Positions 1 through 6,544 of a stretch of 9,759 nt of DNA are shown piece by piece (positions within the stretch are counted from its first letter, which is position 1; each line of letters begins with the position of its first letter). This DNA comes from JAKEGK01 sp036507695. Its GTDB lineage: Bacteria; Pseudomonadota; Gammaproteobacteria; SZUA-152. The DNA lies in the NCBI GenBank assembly GCA_036507695.1, contig DATCIR010000026.1, positions 1-9,759 on the forward strand, given 5' to 3'. Under the pieces are notes generated by a model. The model was not told where the DNA came from, did no database searches, and was given only the letters and a program-made list of their open reading frames with translations. Position numbers and translations under genes: made by a program.

Positions 1-26
1 GCCCTTATTTACATTCAATGAAATTC

Positions 27-91
27 GTCATTGCGGCGGATGCCGGAATCCAGGGCATTTATTTCTGGATACCGGTTTACACCGGTATGAC
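27..91. repeat. Dispersed-type palindromic repeat downstream of cysQ
   Basis: The segment folds back on itself. Outer arms GTCAT (27-31) and ATGAC (87-91) enclose ATCCAG (48-53) and CTGGAT (65-70), with CCGG at 43-46 and 72-75. The right half alone forms a perfect 8-bp hairpin, ATACCGGT (69-76) with ACCGGTAT (81-88) around a TTAC loop. This GTCATtnCGG...CCGGAATCCAG layout resembles the abundant small intergenic repeats of many proteobacteria; that resemblance is from memory. It lies 90 bp past the cysQ stop codon and could act as a transcript-end structure for the minus-strand operon. No T-run typical of an intrinsic terminator is evident. Confidence 0.6.
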
Positions 92-180
92 AGGGCCTGT
101 GAAAATGCCAATTTATTGTGCATGACTTTCTTAAGTAAGTGTCATTCGCATATGACCCTGAATAACTAACGGTGCTGGAA

Positions 181-978
181 TTAAAAGTACTGGCTCCAAT
201 CGAATGAAAGGTCGCCGATGACCAGGAACTGCGGATTCAAAATAGATTCCTTGGTGTTGTAGCGCATGGGTTGCATCAAGAGGTCAACGATTTTCCCACC
301 GGCGTTTTCCACTATACATTGCGCTGCCGCGGTGTCCCACTCCGAGGTCGGTCCCAGGCGCGGATAAATATCCACTTTACCTTCCGCTACCAGGCAGGAC
401 TTTAGTGAGCTGCCCATGTTGATAATTTCAAAACTGCCAATTTTCTCCAGGAATGTATTGAGCGAATCACCCCGGTGCGAACGGCTGCCGGCCACCAGGG
501 TATGGTCCGGTTGTTTGCGGCGGGTGGCTATCCTTACCGCGGGCTGGCCCGTGAGTTTTTTAAAAGCGCCCAGATCGTCGGCAGCGTAATAACACACACC
601 GGTAACGGGCGTGTGAATAACACCGATGACCGGCCGATGGCCGTCTATTAATGCGATGTTTACCGTGAATTCGCCATTCCTTTTTACAAATTCCCGCGTG
701 CCGTCCAGCGGATCGACCAGCCAATAGCGGCGCCATTGCCGGCGTGTGGCAAAGGGAATGTCGGCGGACTCTTCCGACAGGATCGGTATATCGGGGGTAA
801 GTTTTTGCAGACCGTCCGTTATGGTGTGGTGAGCTTCCATATCAGCCTCGGTGAGCGGGCTGTTGTCATCTTTTTTGGTGACATCAAATTTGGTGTTGTA
901 AATCGCCAGTATTTTTTCACTCGCCAGTTCGGCGATGGTGATGACTTCCTGGCATAACATGTCAAGCTCTTTGGGCAT
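181..978 (-). CDS. cysQ: 3'(2'),5'-bisphosphate nucleotidase CysQ
   Basis: A 265-residue member of the inositol monophosphatase-like family. CysQ removes the 3' phosphate from adenosine 3',5'-bisphosphate (PAP), a by-product of sulfate assimilation, giving AMP. It needs Mg2+ and acts at the inner face of the membrane in E. coli. Visible family motifs are SEES around residues 68-71, the metal-binding DPLDGT at 89-94, and WDTAAA at 214-219 followed by ENAGG at 224-228. Length matches the family (about 250-270). The ATG start lies 4 bp after the nudE stop, so the two genes are very likely co-transcribed and translationally coupled; no clear Shine-Dalgarno site precedes it. Related Pseudomonas genomes also have nudE beside cysQ, which fits a shared role in clearing toxic nucleotides. 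A generic inositol monophosphatase is less likely given this context. Confidence 0.93.
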   Translation of the reverse strand: MPKELDMLCQEVITIAELASEKILAIYNTKFDVTKKDDNSPLTEADMEAHHTITDGLQKLTPDIPILSEESADIPFATRRQWRRYWLVDPLDGTREFVKRNGEFTVNIALIDGHRPVIGVIHTPVTGVCYYAADDLGAFKKLTGQPAVRIATRRKQPDHTLVAGSRSHRGDSLNTFLEKIGSFEIINMGSSLKSCLVAEGKVDIYPRLGPTSEWDTAAAQCIVENAGGKIVDLLMQPMRYNTKESILNPQFLVIGDLSFDWSQYF

Positions 979-982
979 AAAT

Positions 983-1531
983 CTATTTACCGCTAAATAA
1001 CCGATTTTCCAATAGGTAAAGCGCCGCGATGCTGCGGGCTTCGGTGAATTCTTCGTTGCGGATCAAATCATCCAACTTATTCAGGTTCCAGTAAAGTACT
1101 TCTATCGGTTCCGGTTCGTCGCCATCCAGCTTTTGTAGATATAGATCGGTGGCGTATACGATATGCGTCTGATGGCTCATGTAACCGGGCGACACCGTCA
1201 TGCTTTTTACATGTTCCAGTTGGCGGGCGCCAAAACCGATTTCCTCCATCATTTCCCGGTTTGCCGATGCAAGCAGTGACTCGCCCTTTTCCACCCGGCC
1301 CTTGGGAAAGGCGATTTCATAGCGTTGTGTACCGGCACAGTATTCGCGTATCAGTATGATCGTCTCACTATCCAGTTGGGGCACGATTAGCACCGCACCG
1401 GCCGAAGAGGAGACAATCCGTTCGTATTCCACTTCAACGCCATTCTCGAACTGCAATTGCAGTTGTTCGATGGTGAATACCCTGGTCTTGACCAGCGTCT
1501 TTTTGGCAATGAGTTGGGGCGGTTTCTTCAC
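983..1531 (-). CDS. nudE: ADP compounds hydrolase NudE (Nudix)
   Basis: A 182-residue Nudix hydrolase. NudE cleaves ADP-linked compounds such as ADP-ribose, NADH and diadenosine polyphosphates to AMP plus the other half, with divalent metal in the cytoplasm. The Nudix box is complete: G78-x5-E84-x7-R92-E93-M-M-E96-E97-I-G99-F100, so the enzyme should be active. Length is close to that of E. coli NudE (about 186). The start is GTG at 1529-1531: the frame stays open for 12 codons upstream but contains no ATG, GTG or TTG there. No good Shine-Dalgarno site is seen. It is the first gene of a two-gene minus-strand operon with cysQ. ADP-ribose pyrophosphatase NudF is the main alternative; the neighbour cysQ and the sequence around the box favour NudE. 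Confidence 0.9.
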   Translation of the reverse strand: MKKPPQLIAKKTLVKTRVFTIEQLQLQFENGVEVEYERIVSSSAGAVLIVPQLDSETIILIREYCAGTQRYEIAFPKGRVEKGESLLASANREMMEEIGFGARQLEHVKSMTVSPGYMSHQTHIVYATDLYLQKLDGDEPEPIEVLYWNLNKLDDLIRNEEFTEARSIAALYLLENRLFSGK

Positions 1532-1791
1532 GTTTCTGGCAACTAGGTAAAGGATTATGGTTCGATATTAACGTGAAATGCTATACAGGTCATCGGATTT
1601 ACGCATGCGCAAATAGCTTTACATATAATGTTTAAACGTGTAAAAACAGCGTGAAATGCCGAAGTATTAGGCAGAAACTAAAAAAATGCCGAAAAACACT
1701 GAAAAAATAGGTGCGAAAAAGTTTCACTTACTGTAAATTTCGGCTATTTTATTAAGATCGTTTTATTCACGCATGTTACGGGAGGTACCGC
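1532..1791. promoter_or_regulatory. Divergent intergenic region between nudE and the HU gene, with short direct repeats
   Basis: This AT-rich 260-bp gap separates divergent genes and must hold promoters for both. A perfect TATAAT occurs at 1624-1629 on the plus strand, but no good -35 lies at normal spacing. A weaker pair, TTTCAC (1722-1727) and TATTTT (1745-1750) with a 17-bp spacer, sits closer to the HU gene. CGTGAAATGC occurs twice (1572-1581 and 1650-1659), and AAATGCCGAA twice (1654-1663 and 1684-1693). These could be protein-binding sites or chance in A-rich sequence. I could not assign a nudE promoter. Confidence 0.35.
1780..1786 (+). promoter_or_regulatory. Strong Shine-Dalgarno site of the HU-like gene
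   Basis: GGGAGGT lies 5 bases before ATG 1792 and is nearly a full match to the 16S 3' end. It is the strongest ribosome-binding site in the window, supports this start, and suggests high expression. Confidence 0.8.
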
Positions 1792-2160
1792 ATGGCAGCA
1801 AAACCGAAGAAGGCAAAGAAAGCAGCACCAGTAGCAAAAACCATCAAGGAGAAATTCACCAAGACACAGATGTTGAATCAGATCGCGGAAGAAACCACGC
1901 TGAGCCGCAAGCAAGTGTCCAACGTGTTTGATTCCCTGGAAAGCATCATCAACGGCCACATCAGAAAGAATGGTTGCGGCGAGTTTACCTTGCCTGGTTT
2001 GTTAAAAATCAAAACCAGAAAGATTCCGGCCCGTAAAGCCAAGAAAAATGTGCCAAATCCCTTCAGACCCGGGGAATTCATGGATGTAGCGGCAAAACCC
2101 GCTACTACCCGCGTGAAAATTCTGCCGCTGAAGAAAGTTAAAGATATGGCAGTGCAGTAA
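1792..2160 (+). CDS. HU-family histone-like DNA-binding protein with basic N-terminal tail
   Basis: The product has 122 residues, longer than classic HU (about 90). The first 20 or so residues form a Lys/Ala/Pro-rich tail (MAAKPKKAKKAAPVAK), followed by an HU/IHF fold: helices with KTQMLNQIAEETTLSRKQVS around 24-43, then the beta-arm region with FTLPGLLKI near 65-73 and NPFRPGE near 88-94, where HU proteins carry the NP motif that intercalates DNA. The C-terminus returns to basic VKILPLKKVKDM. HU proteins bend and compact DNA as dimers. The tail resembles histone H1-like extensions known in some bacterial HU variants. It is a single gene with its own strong Shine-Dalgarno site and terminator. 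It is not clearly hupA, hupB, ihfA or ihfB, so no symbol is given. Confidence 0.88.
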   Translation: MAAKPKKAKKAAPVAKTIKEKFTKTQMLNQIAEETTLSRKQVSNVFDSLESIINGHIRKNGCGEFTLPGLLKIKTRKIPARKAKKNVPNPFRPGEFMDVAAKPATTRVKILPLKKVKDMAVQ

Positions 2161-2188
2161 CCCAAAAGCAATTTTTCAGCACCCAAAA

Positions 2189-2221
2189 CAAAAAAGGGCG
2201 ATTTTTAAATCGCCCTTTTTT
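2189..2221. terminator. Intrinsic terminator after the HU gene, probably bidirectional
   Basis: GGGCGAT (2196-2202) pairs with ATCGCCC (2209-2215); the stem can extend through flanking A and T tracts (2189-2195 and 2216-2221). The six-T run on the plus strand ends HU transcription 29 bases past the stop codon. The A tract on the left would give a T-run on the other strand, so it could also stop minus-strand transcripts coming from tsaD. Confidence 0.92.
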
Positions 2222-2290
2222 GTTGGCCGCGGTTATTTATCCACAATGGCAAATCCATACCGTTTGGTCCGCGAAAATCAAACAGGGGTT

Positions 2291-2538
2291 TAACCCGCAT
2301 TTCTCACCAGGATCGCGGGAGCTGGCGCAGGATTCGTGTTCGCAGGCGCCGCTCTGGAGCGAAAGTGGTAGCCGTAGCTACCACTTGAGTGAAGAGCAAG
2401 CTTGCGTACGCGAAGACAAGTCAGAACCGCGATAGGCCGGAGAATGACACACTGTGTATAACGTTCAAATGGCATAGCCGTCTGTTTATCCAGCCTGTTT
2501 TAAGTATCAGGAGGTCGCCTGGTGAGAAATGCGGGTTA
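2291..2538. mobile_element. MITE-like non-coding element with perfect 21-bp terminal inverted repeats
   Basis: Positions 2291-2311 (beginning TAACCCGCATTTCTC, ending CCAGG) are the exact reverse complement of 2518-2538. The outermost dinucleotide on each side is TA, as expected if the unit (2293-2536, 244 bp) inserted at a TA that was duplicated, the habit of IS630/Tc1-mariner elements; the family link is inference. No convincing ORF lies inside. A perfect 10-bp hairpin, AAGTGGTAGC (2363-2372) with GCTACCACTT (2377-2386), sits near the middle. The right end lies 5 bp from the tsaD stop codon, so the element forms the whole tsaD downstream region. An alternative is a decayed insertion sequence retaining only its ends. 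Confidence 0.65.
2363..2386. repeat. Perfect 10-bp hairpin inside the MITE-like element
   Basis: AAGTGGTAGC and GCTACCACTT flank a CGTA loop. No T-run follows in either direction, so it is not a canonical intrinsic terminator. It may be a structural feature of the element. Confidence 0.7.
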
Positions 2539-2543
2539 GCTAT

Positions 2544-3557
2544 TTACAGCGGCGTTAACTCTTCCAGCGACCAACGGGCAAAGGCATCGATCGACGTTGA
2601 CTGATGTTGTCCCGCCGCAAGCCTTAAACAACCCGCCATGGCGATCATCGCACCGTTGTCGGTGCAAAATTCCAGCCTGGGATAAAAAACGCCGGCCTTT
2701 AACTGCTTGGCGAGCTGCGTTAAACGCCGCCGCAGTTTCGCATTGGCGCCGACGCCGCCGGCGACCACCAGCCGTTGCCGGCTGGTTTGCTGCAGCGCGC
2801 GTTTGCATTTAATGGCCAGGGTTTCGACCACGGCGTCTTCAAACGCGCAGGCAATATCGGCTTTGGTTTGGGCGTCATTGTCATGATTGTGCAGGGTGTT
2901 CATCGCAAAGGTTTTTAAACCACTGAAGCTGAAATCCAGGCCGGGCCGGTTGGTCATGGGACGGGGAAAATGAAATCGCCCAGGATTGCCCTGGGTGGCA
3001 AGTTTAGCCAGCGCCGGGCCGCCGGGGTAACCCAAACCGAGCAGTTTGGCGGTTTTGTCAAACGCCTCCCCGGCCGCATCGTCAATACTGTCACCCAGCA
3101 CCCGATACTGACCAACCCCCTGCACATCGACCAGCATCGAATGTCCTCCGGATACCAACAATGCGATAAAGGGAAAATCCGGTTTATCTTTTTCCAGCAT
3201 CGGCGCCAGGAGATGGCCTTCCATATGGTGAATCGGCACGGCGGGTACTCCCCAGGCCCACGCCAGGCTGCGGCCGATACTGGCGCCGACTAACAACGCG
3301 CCGATCAATCCCGGACCCGCCGTATAGGCCACACCCGTAATCGAGGTTTTGTCGATGCCCGCTTCGGCCAGTACTTGCGAGATCAAGGGTAGACATTTAC
3401 GCACATGATCCCGGGACGCCAGCTCGGGAACCACGCCCCCGTATTCGGCATGCAGGGCGATTTGGCTGTGCAGGGCATGGGCGAGCAGCCCCAGATTGCT
3501 GTCAAAAACAGCAATTCCGGTTTCGTCACAGGAGGTCTCGATACCTAAAACACGCAT
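2544..3557 (-). CDS. tsaD: tRNA N6-adenosine threonylcarbamoyltransferase TsaD
   Basis: A 337-residue protein, the same length as E. coli TsaD (YgjD/Gcp). With TsaB and TsaE it transfers the threonylcarbamoyl group from threonylcarbamoyl-AMP, made by TsaC, onto A37 of tRNAs reading ANN codons (t6A). Visible signatures are the N-terminal nucleotide-binding segment GIETSCDET (5-13), the metal-binding HMEGH with H111 and H115, SGGH (136-139), and TDNGAMIA (299-306) with D300. The ATG start gives the expected N-terminus. It is transcribed away from rpsU, as in many gammaproteobacteria. The tRNA-Ile(CAU) at the other end of this window is an ANN-reading tRNA with A at position 37 and so a likely substrate; in the unspliced precursor, A37 is the first base of the 3' exon. 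Confidence 0.97.
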   Translation of the reverse strand: MRVLGIETSCDETGIAVFDSNLGLLAHALHSQIALHAEYGGVVPELASRDHVRKCLPLISQVLAEAGIDKTSITGVAYTAGPGLIGALLVGASIGRSLAWAWGVPAVPIHHMEGHLLAPMLEKDKPDFPFIALLVSGGHSMLVDVQGVGQYRVLGDSIDDAAGEAFDKTAKLLGLGYPGGPALAKLATQGNPGRFHFPRPMTNRPGLDFSFSGLKTFAMNTLHNHDNDAQTKADIACAFEDAVVETLAIKCKRALQQTSRQRLVVAGGVGANAKLRRRLTQLAKQLKAGVFYPRLEFCTDNGAMIAMAGCLRLAAGQHQSTSIDAFARWSLEELTPL

Positions 3558-3613
3558 AAAGGGCTTTGCTGATTCAAAAAACGGCTTTGGGCTTAAAAAT
3601 AATGGACATGATT

Positions 3614-3642
3614 TTGCATTCTGGACGCGATACTACTAGAAT
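3614..3642 (+). promoter_or_regulatory. Sigma-70 type promoter for rpsU
   Basis: TTGCAT (3614-3619) and TAGAAT (3637-3642) are separated by exactly 17 bp, each close to consensus. Transcription would start near 3649, giving a leader of about 108 nt before rpsU. It probably drives the whole rpsU-yqeY-dnaG run, since no terminator is visible between those genes. Confidence 0.65.
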
Positions 3643-3714
3643 ACTGCGTTCCACTCACCGGCCAATTCCGGCGTTTTGGGCAAAGATCAGCATTTTAGCA
3701 GCTAAGATAGCTTT

Positions 3715-3737
3715 TATAGATAACCTAATATAGATAA
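3715..3737. repeat. Short direct repeat in the rpsU leader
   Basis: TATAGATAA occurs at 3715-3723 and again at 3729-3737, 14 bp apart, just before the rpsU Shine-Dalgarno site AGAGGA (3741-3746). It could be chance in AT-rich sequence, a second -10-like region, or a site affecting translation initiation. Confidence 0.45.
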
Positions 3738-3756
3738 TCCAGAGGACATAGTTGGT

Positions 3757-3972
3757 ATGCCAGTTGTTCGAGTCAAAGAAAATGAGCCGTTTGATATCGC
3801 GCTGCGCCGTTTCAAGCGCTCCTGCGAAAAGGCCGGTATCTTAACCGAAATCCGCCGTCGTGAATTTTATGAAAAGCCCACCCAGATTCGCAAACGCAAA
3901 CTTGCCGCGGCGGTGAAGCGTCATATGAAAAAGGTTTCCCGCGATATCAGCCGCCGCAAACGGCTGTATTAA
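3757..3972 (+). CDS. rpsU: 30S ribosomal protein bS21
   Basis: A 71-residue, very basic protein that matches bS21 over its whole length: MPVVRVKENEPFDIALRRFKRSCEKAG at the start and a Lys/Arg-rich C-terminus ending in RRKRLY. bS21 sits on the platform of the small ribosomal subunit near the anti-Shine-Dalgarno end of 16S rRNA and helps mRNA engage during initiation. The start is supported by AGAGGA at 3741-3746, 10 bases upstream. It is the first gene of the classic macromolecular-synthesis cluster, here with yqeY inserted before dnaG, as in Pseudomonas. It is the only gene of the four-gene run with a recognisable Shine-Dalgarno site. Confidence 0.98.
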   Translation: MPVVRVKENEPFDIALRRFKRSCEKAGILTEIRRREFYEKPTQIRKRKLAAAVKRHMKKVSRDISRRKRLY

Positions 3973-4018
3973 TCACTCTCCCACGTTTTCCACCAACCCG
4001 TTCAAGCAACCCTTACGT

Positions 4019-4474
4019 ATGGCAGACAACGAACTTAAAGCCCGTATCAATGAAGATATGAAGGCCGCGATGCGCGCCAAGGAAAAAGAGCGCCTCGGCG
4101 TGATTCGGTTGATTATGGCGGCCATCAAGCAGCGCGAAGTTGACGAACGCATCGAGCTCGACGATACGCAAGTGCTCGCCGTGATGGATAAAATGATTAA
4201 ACAGCGGCGCGACTCCATCGAGCAGTTCAGCAATGCCGGGCGTGAAGAACTGGCGGACAAGGAGCGTTTCGAAGTGGAGCTCATCCAAGGCTATATGCCC
4301 GCCGCGTTGAGTGATGCCGAGCTGGACACCATGATCAAAGCCGCCGTCGCCGCCACCGGCGCAAAATCCATGCAGGATATGGGTAAAGTTATGGCGCAGT
4401 TAAAGCCCAAAATCCAGGGCCGCGCCGATATGGGCAAAGTCAGCCAGAAAGTCAAAGCCGCCATTGGTATTTGA
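4019..4474 (+). CDS. YqeY / GatB-like family protein
   Basis: A 151-residue all-helical protein of the YqeY family, related to the tail domain of the amidotransferase subunit GatB that contacts tRNA. The N-terminus (LKARINEDMKAAMRAKEKERLGVIRLIMAAIKQREVDER) and the C-terminus (MGKVMAQLKPKIQGRADMGKVSQKVKAAI) are the two conserved blocks. Its biochemical role is unsettled; a tRNA-linked function is an inference from GatB. It lacks the GatB catalytic cradle, so it is not an amidotransferase subunit on its own. It lies 46 bp after rpsU and before dnaG, a common gammaproteobacterial arrangement. The 15 bases before ATG 4019 are C-rich, with no Shine-Dalgarno match. Confidence 0.93.
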   Translation: MADNELKARINEDMKAAMRAKEKERLGVIRLIMAAIKQREVDERIELDDTQVLAVMDKMIKQRRDSIEQFSNAGREELADKERFEVELIQGYMPAALSDAELDTMIKAAVAATGAKSMQDMGKVMAQLKPKIQGRADMGKVSQKVKAAIGI

Positions 4475-4636
4475 GTCGTACTGTATCGTTCGAGTCGCTG
4501 AGTCTGTTTGACGCCCTCCCCTGTTTCGTTATCACCATGGTAATCACCGGCCGTTCGGAGTTCGTGCTGATCTGCGGTTGCGAATTTTCTTCCCGGTGTG
4601 CTGACACTGGTGGTTAATCCGCCTACCATTACTGCT

Positions 4637-6430
4637 ATGGCCGGACGTATCCCCTCGCAATTCATCGATGAATTACTCAATCGTGTCGATATTGTCGATG
4701 TGATTAATGCGCGTGTGCCCTTGCGCAAAGCGGGGCGTGAATACACGGCCTGTTGTCCTTTTCACAACGAAAAGACACCCTCGTTTACCGTCAGCGCGGC
4801 CAAACAGTTCTATCATTGTTTTGGTTGCGGCGCCCACGGGTCGGCCATCAGTTTTCTCATGGAATATGAGCGCCTGGAGTTTGTCGACGCTGTCGAAGAG
4901 CTCGCTTCCATGGCTGGAATGACCGTTCCGCATGAAGCGTCTAGCCCGCAGCACAAAGTCACGCGTGACTTGTATGACATCCTGGAACAGGCCAGTCAAT
5001 TTTATCGTGAACAACTGCGTCAGCACCCCGGCGCCCCTAAGGCTGTCGACTATTTGAAACAACGGGGCTTAAGCGGCGAGATTGCCGCGGTGTTTGATAT
5101 CGGCTATGCACCGCCCGGATGGGACAACGCGCTGCGTTATTTCGCCGGGAAAAATCTACCTGAAAAACAACTGTTGGCGGCCGGCCTGCTGATTGCCAAA
5201 CAAGGCGGCGGCCACTACGACCGCTTTCGTGACCGGATCATGTTTCCCATCCGCGACCGGCGCGGCCGGGTGATTGGCTTCGGCGGGCGGGCGCTGGGCG
5301 ATGAGACCCCAAAATATCTTAATTCGCCCGAAACCGAGGTGTTTCATAAGGGCAGGGAGCTTTATGGATTTTATGAGGCAAGAAAATATTCCGGGGATTT
5401 ATCGCGCCTGATTGTCGTCGAAGGTTACATGGATGTGGTCGCGCTATCCCAATACGGAATCAAAAACGTTGTCGCCACCCTAGGCACGGCAACCACTAAA
5501 GAGCATCTGGAAAAATTGTTTCGAGCGGTTCCTGAAGTGGTTTTCTGTTTCGACGGTGACCGCGCCGGGCGTCAGGCGGCGTGGCGTGCGCTGGAGGTTT
5601 GCTTGCCGTTGATGGGTGAAGGCCGGCAAATTAAATTCATGTTTCTACCGGAAGGCGAAGACCCGGATACCATCGTGCGCAAGGAAGGCGACGCGGCCTT
5701 TATGCAACGATTACAGCAGGCGCAAGCTTTTTCCAACTTTTTTTACCAGTCATTGTCAAAGGATGTCGAGCTTAACACGATAGACGGCCGGTCCTTCCTT
5801 GTGGAGCAAGTTAAACCTTATTTGCTGAAATTACCGGATGGTGTGTTTCGCCACATGATGGTGAGTAAATTGGCTGAAATTAGTCATGTGGATTCAGATA
5901 AATTGTCTACACTTATCTTTTCAGACGAGGGTTCAAAACCAGTCAGACAATTTACCGGGTCTGCAGCGTTCAAAACCGGTGGTCCAACCCCCATCCGCAA
6001 ACTCGTTCAGCTGATTCTGGAAATGCCCTCATTGGCTGGACATATAGACGTGGAGATTATTCGGGGACTGAATGAACGGGGCATCCCGTTCTTGATTGAA
6101 TTGATTGACACCATTCGCTCGAAACCCCAAATAAGTTGTGCCGGTTTGATGGAGTTGTGGCGCGGTACCGAAAACGGAGAGCTGTTAGCGAAACTCGTCA
6201 AACTGCCCACAAATTTGCCCGAGCATGAGCTAAACTTAACGGATGAAACTATAAAGAGGGAATTTTTTGACATATATCATAGACTTAAGCGGGAAAGCTA
6301 CAAACAGAGGATTGAAGAATTGACACAAAAAGCTAATCTTGACCTGCGGGAAAAGCAGGAATTACGTGAATTAAGCGCTCGATTAGCCGCTAACAATATA
6401 GGTGATAAAGCTAAAGAACCAAAAGACTAA
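4637..6430 (+). CDS. dnaG: DNA primase DnaG
   Basis: A 597-residue primase that makes the RNA primers for replication and is recruited by DnaB helicase. Domains: a CHC2 zinc finger with C40, H43, C61 and C64 (same positions as E. coli); the RNA polymerase domain with YDRFRDRIMFPI near 194-205; Toprim motifs EGYMDV (262-267, catalytic Glu) and FDGDRAG (305-311, metal-binding Asp); then a helical C-terminal DnaB-binding domain from about 430. I chose ATG 4637 because MAGRIPSQFIDELL is the family start; an in-frame GTG at 4598 would add 13 atypical residues. No Shine-Dalgarno site is near. The gene shifts in composition: its first 17 or so Ile codons include no AUA, while six AUA codons fall after residue 381. 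It lies 162 bp after yqeY. Confidence 0.97.
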   Translation: MAGRIPSQFIDELLNRVDIVDVINARVPLRKAGREYTACCPFHNEKTPSFTVSAAKQFYHCFGCGAHGSAISFLMEYERLEFVDAVEELASMAGMTVPHEASSPQHKVTRDLYDILEQASQFYREQLRQHPGAPKAVDYLKQRGLSGEIAAVFDIGYAPPGWDNALRYFAGKNLPEKQLLAAGLLIAKQGGGHYDRFRDRIMFPIRDRRGRVIGFGGRALGDETPKYLNSPETEVFHKGRELYGFYEARKYSGDLSRLIVVEGYMDVVALSQYGIKNVVATLGTATTKEHLEKLFRAVPEVVFCFDGDRAGRQAAWRALEVCLPLMGEGRQIKFMFLPEGEDPDTIVRKEGDAAFMQRLQQAQAFSNFFYQSLSKDVELNTIDGRSFLVEQVKPYLLKLPDGVFRHMMVSKLAEISHVDSDKLSTLIFSDEGSKPVRQFTGSAAFKTGGPTPIRKLVQLILEMPSLAGHIDVEIIRGLNERGIPFLIELIDTIRSKPQISCAGLMELWRGTENGELLAKLVKLPTNLPEHELNLTDETIKREFFDIYHRLKRESYKQRIEELTQKANLDLREKQELRELSARLAANNIGDKAKEPKD

Positions 6431-6458
6431 TCTATTAAACTTATATAAGTATTCGAAA

Positions 6459-6498
6459 TTGGAATAAGTCGCGCAATTTAGCACACATAATGTATACT
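6459..6498 (+). promoter_or_regulatory. Possible promoter for rpoD
   Basis: TATACT at 6493-6498 is one base from the -10 consensus. The best -35-like hexamer, TTGGAA (6459-6464), is too far away at 28 bp; a second -10-like CATAAT (6486-6491) is also poorly spaced. The AT-rich gap 6431-6544 also has a perfect 12-bp palindrome, ACTTATATAAGT (6439-6450). A separate rpoD promoter is expected from other gammaproteobacteria, but the exact site is uncertain. Confidence 0.3.
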
Positions 6499-6544
6499 GC
6501 GCAGCTATCTTTACTACAGGCATTGGTTAATCAATACACATACT

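Noticed and set aside
2220..2604. Small ORFs on both strands between the HU gene and tsaD
   Set aside because: They run through the terminal inverted repeats and the hairpin of the MITE-like element, have no recognisable protein pattern and no ribosome-binding sites.
4534..4541. ACCATGGT palindrome between yqeY and dnaG as a terminator
   Set aside because: It is only 8 bp with no loop and no T-run, and is likely chance.
4598..4636. GTG start for dnaG 13 codons upstream
   Set aside because: The extra residues are not typical of DnaG, whose conserved N-terminus begins at MAGRIP; the GTG has no Shine-Dalgarno site either.
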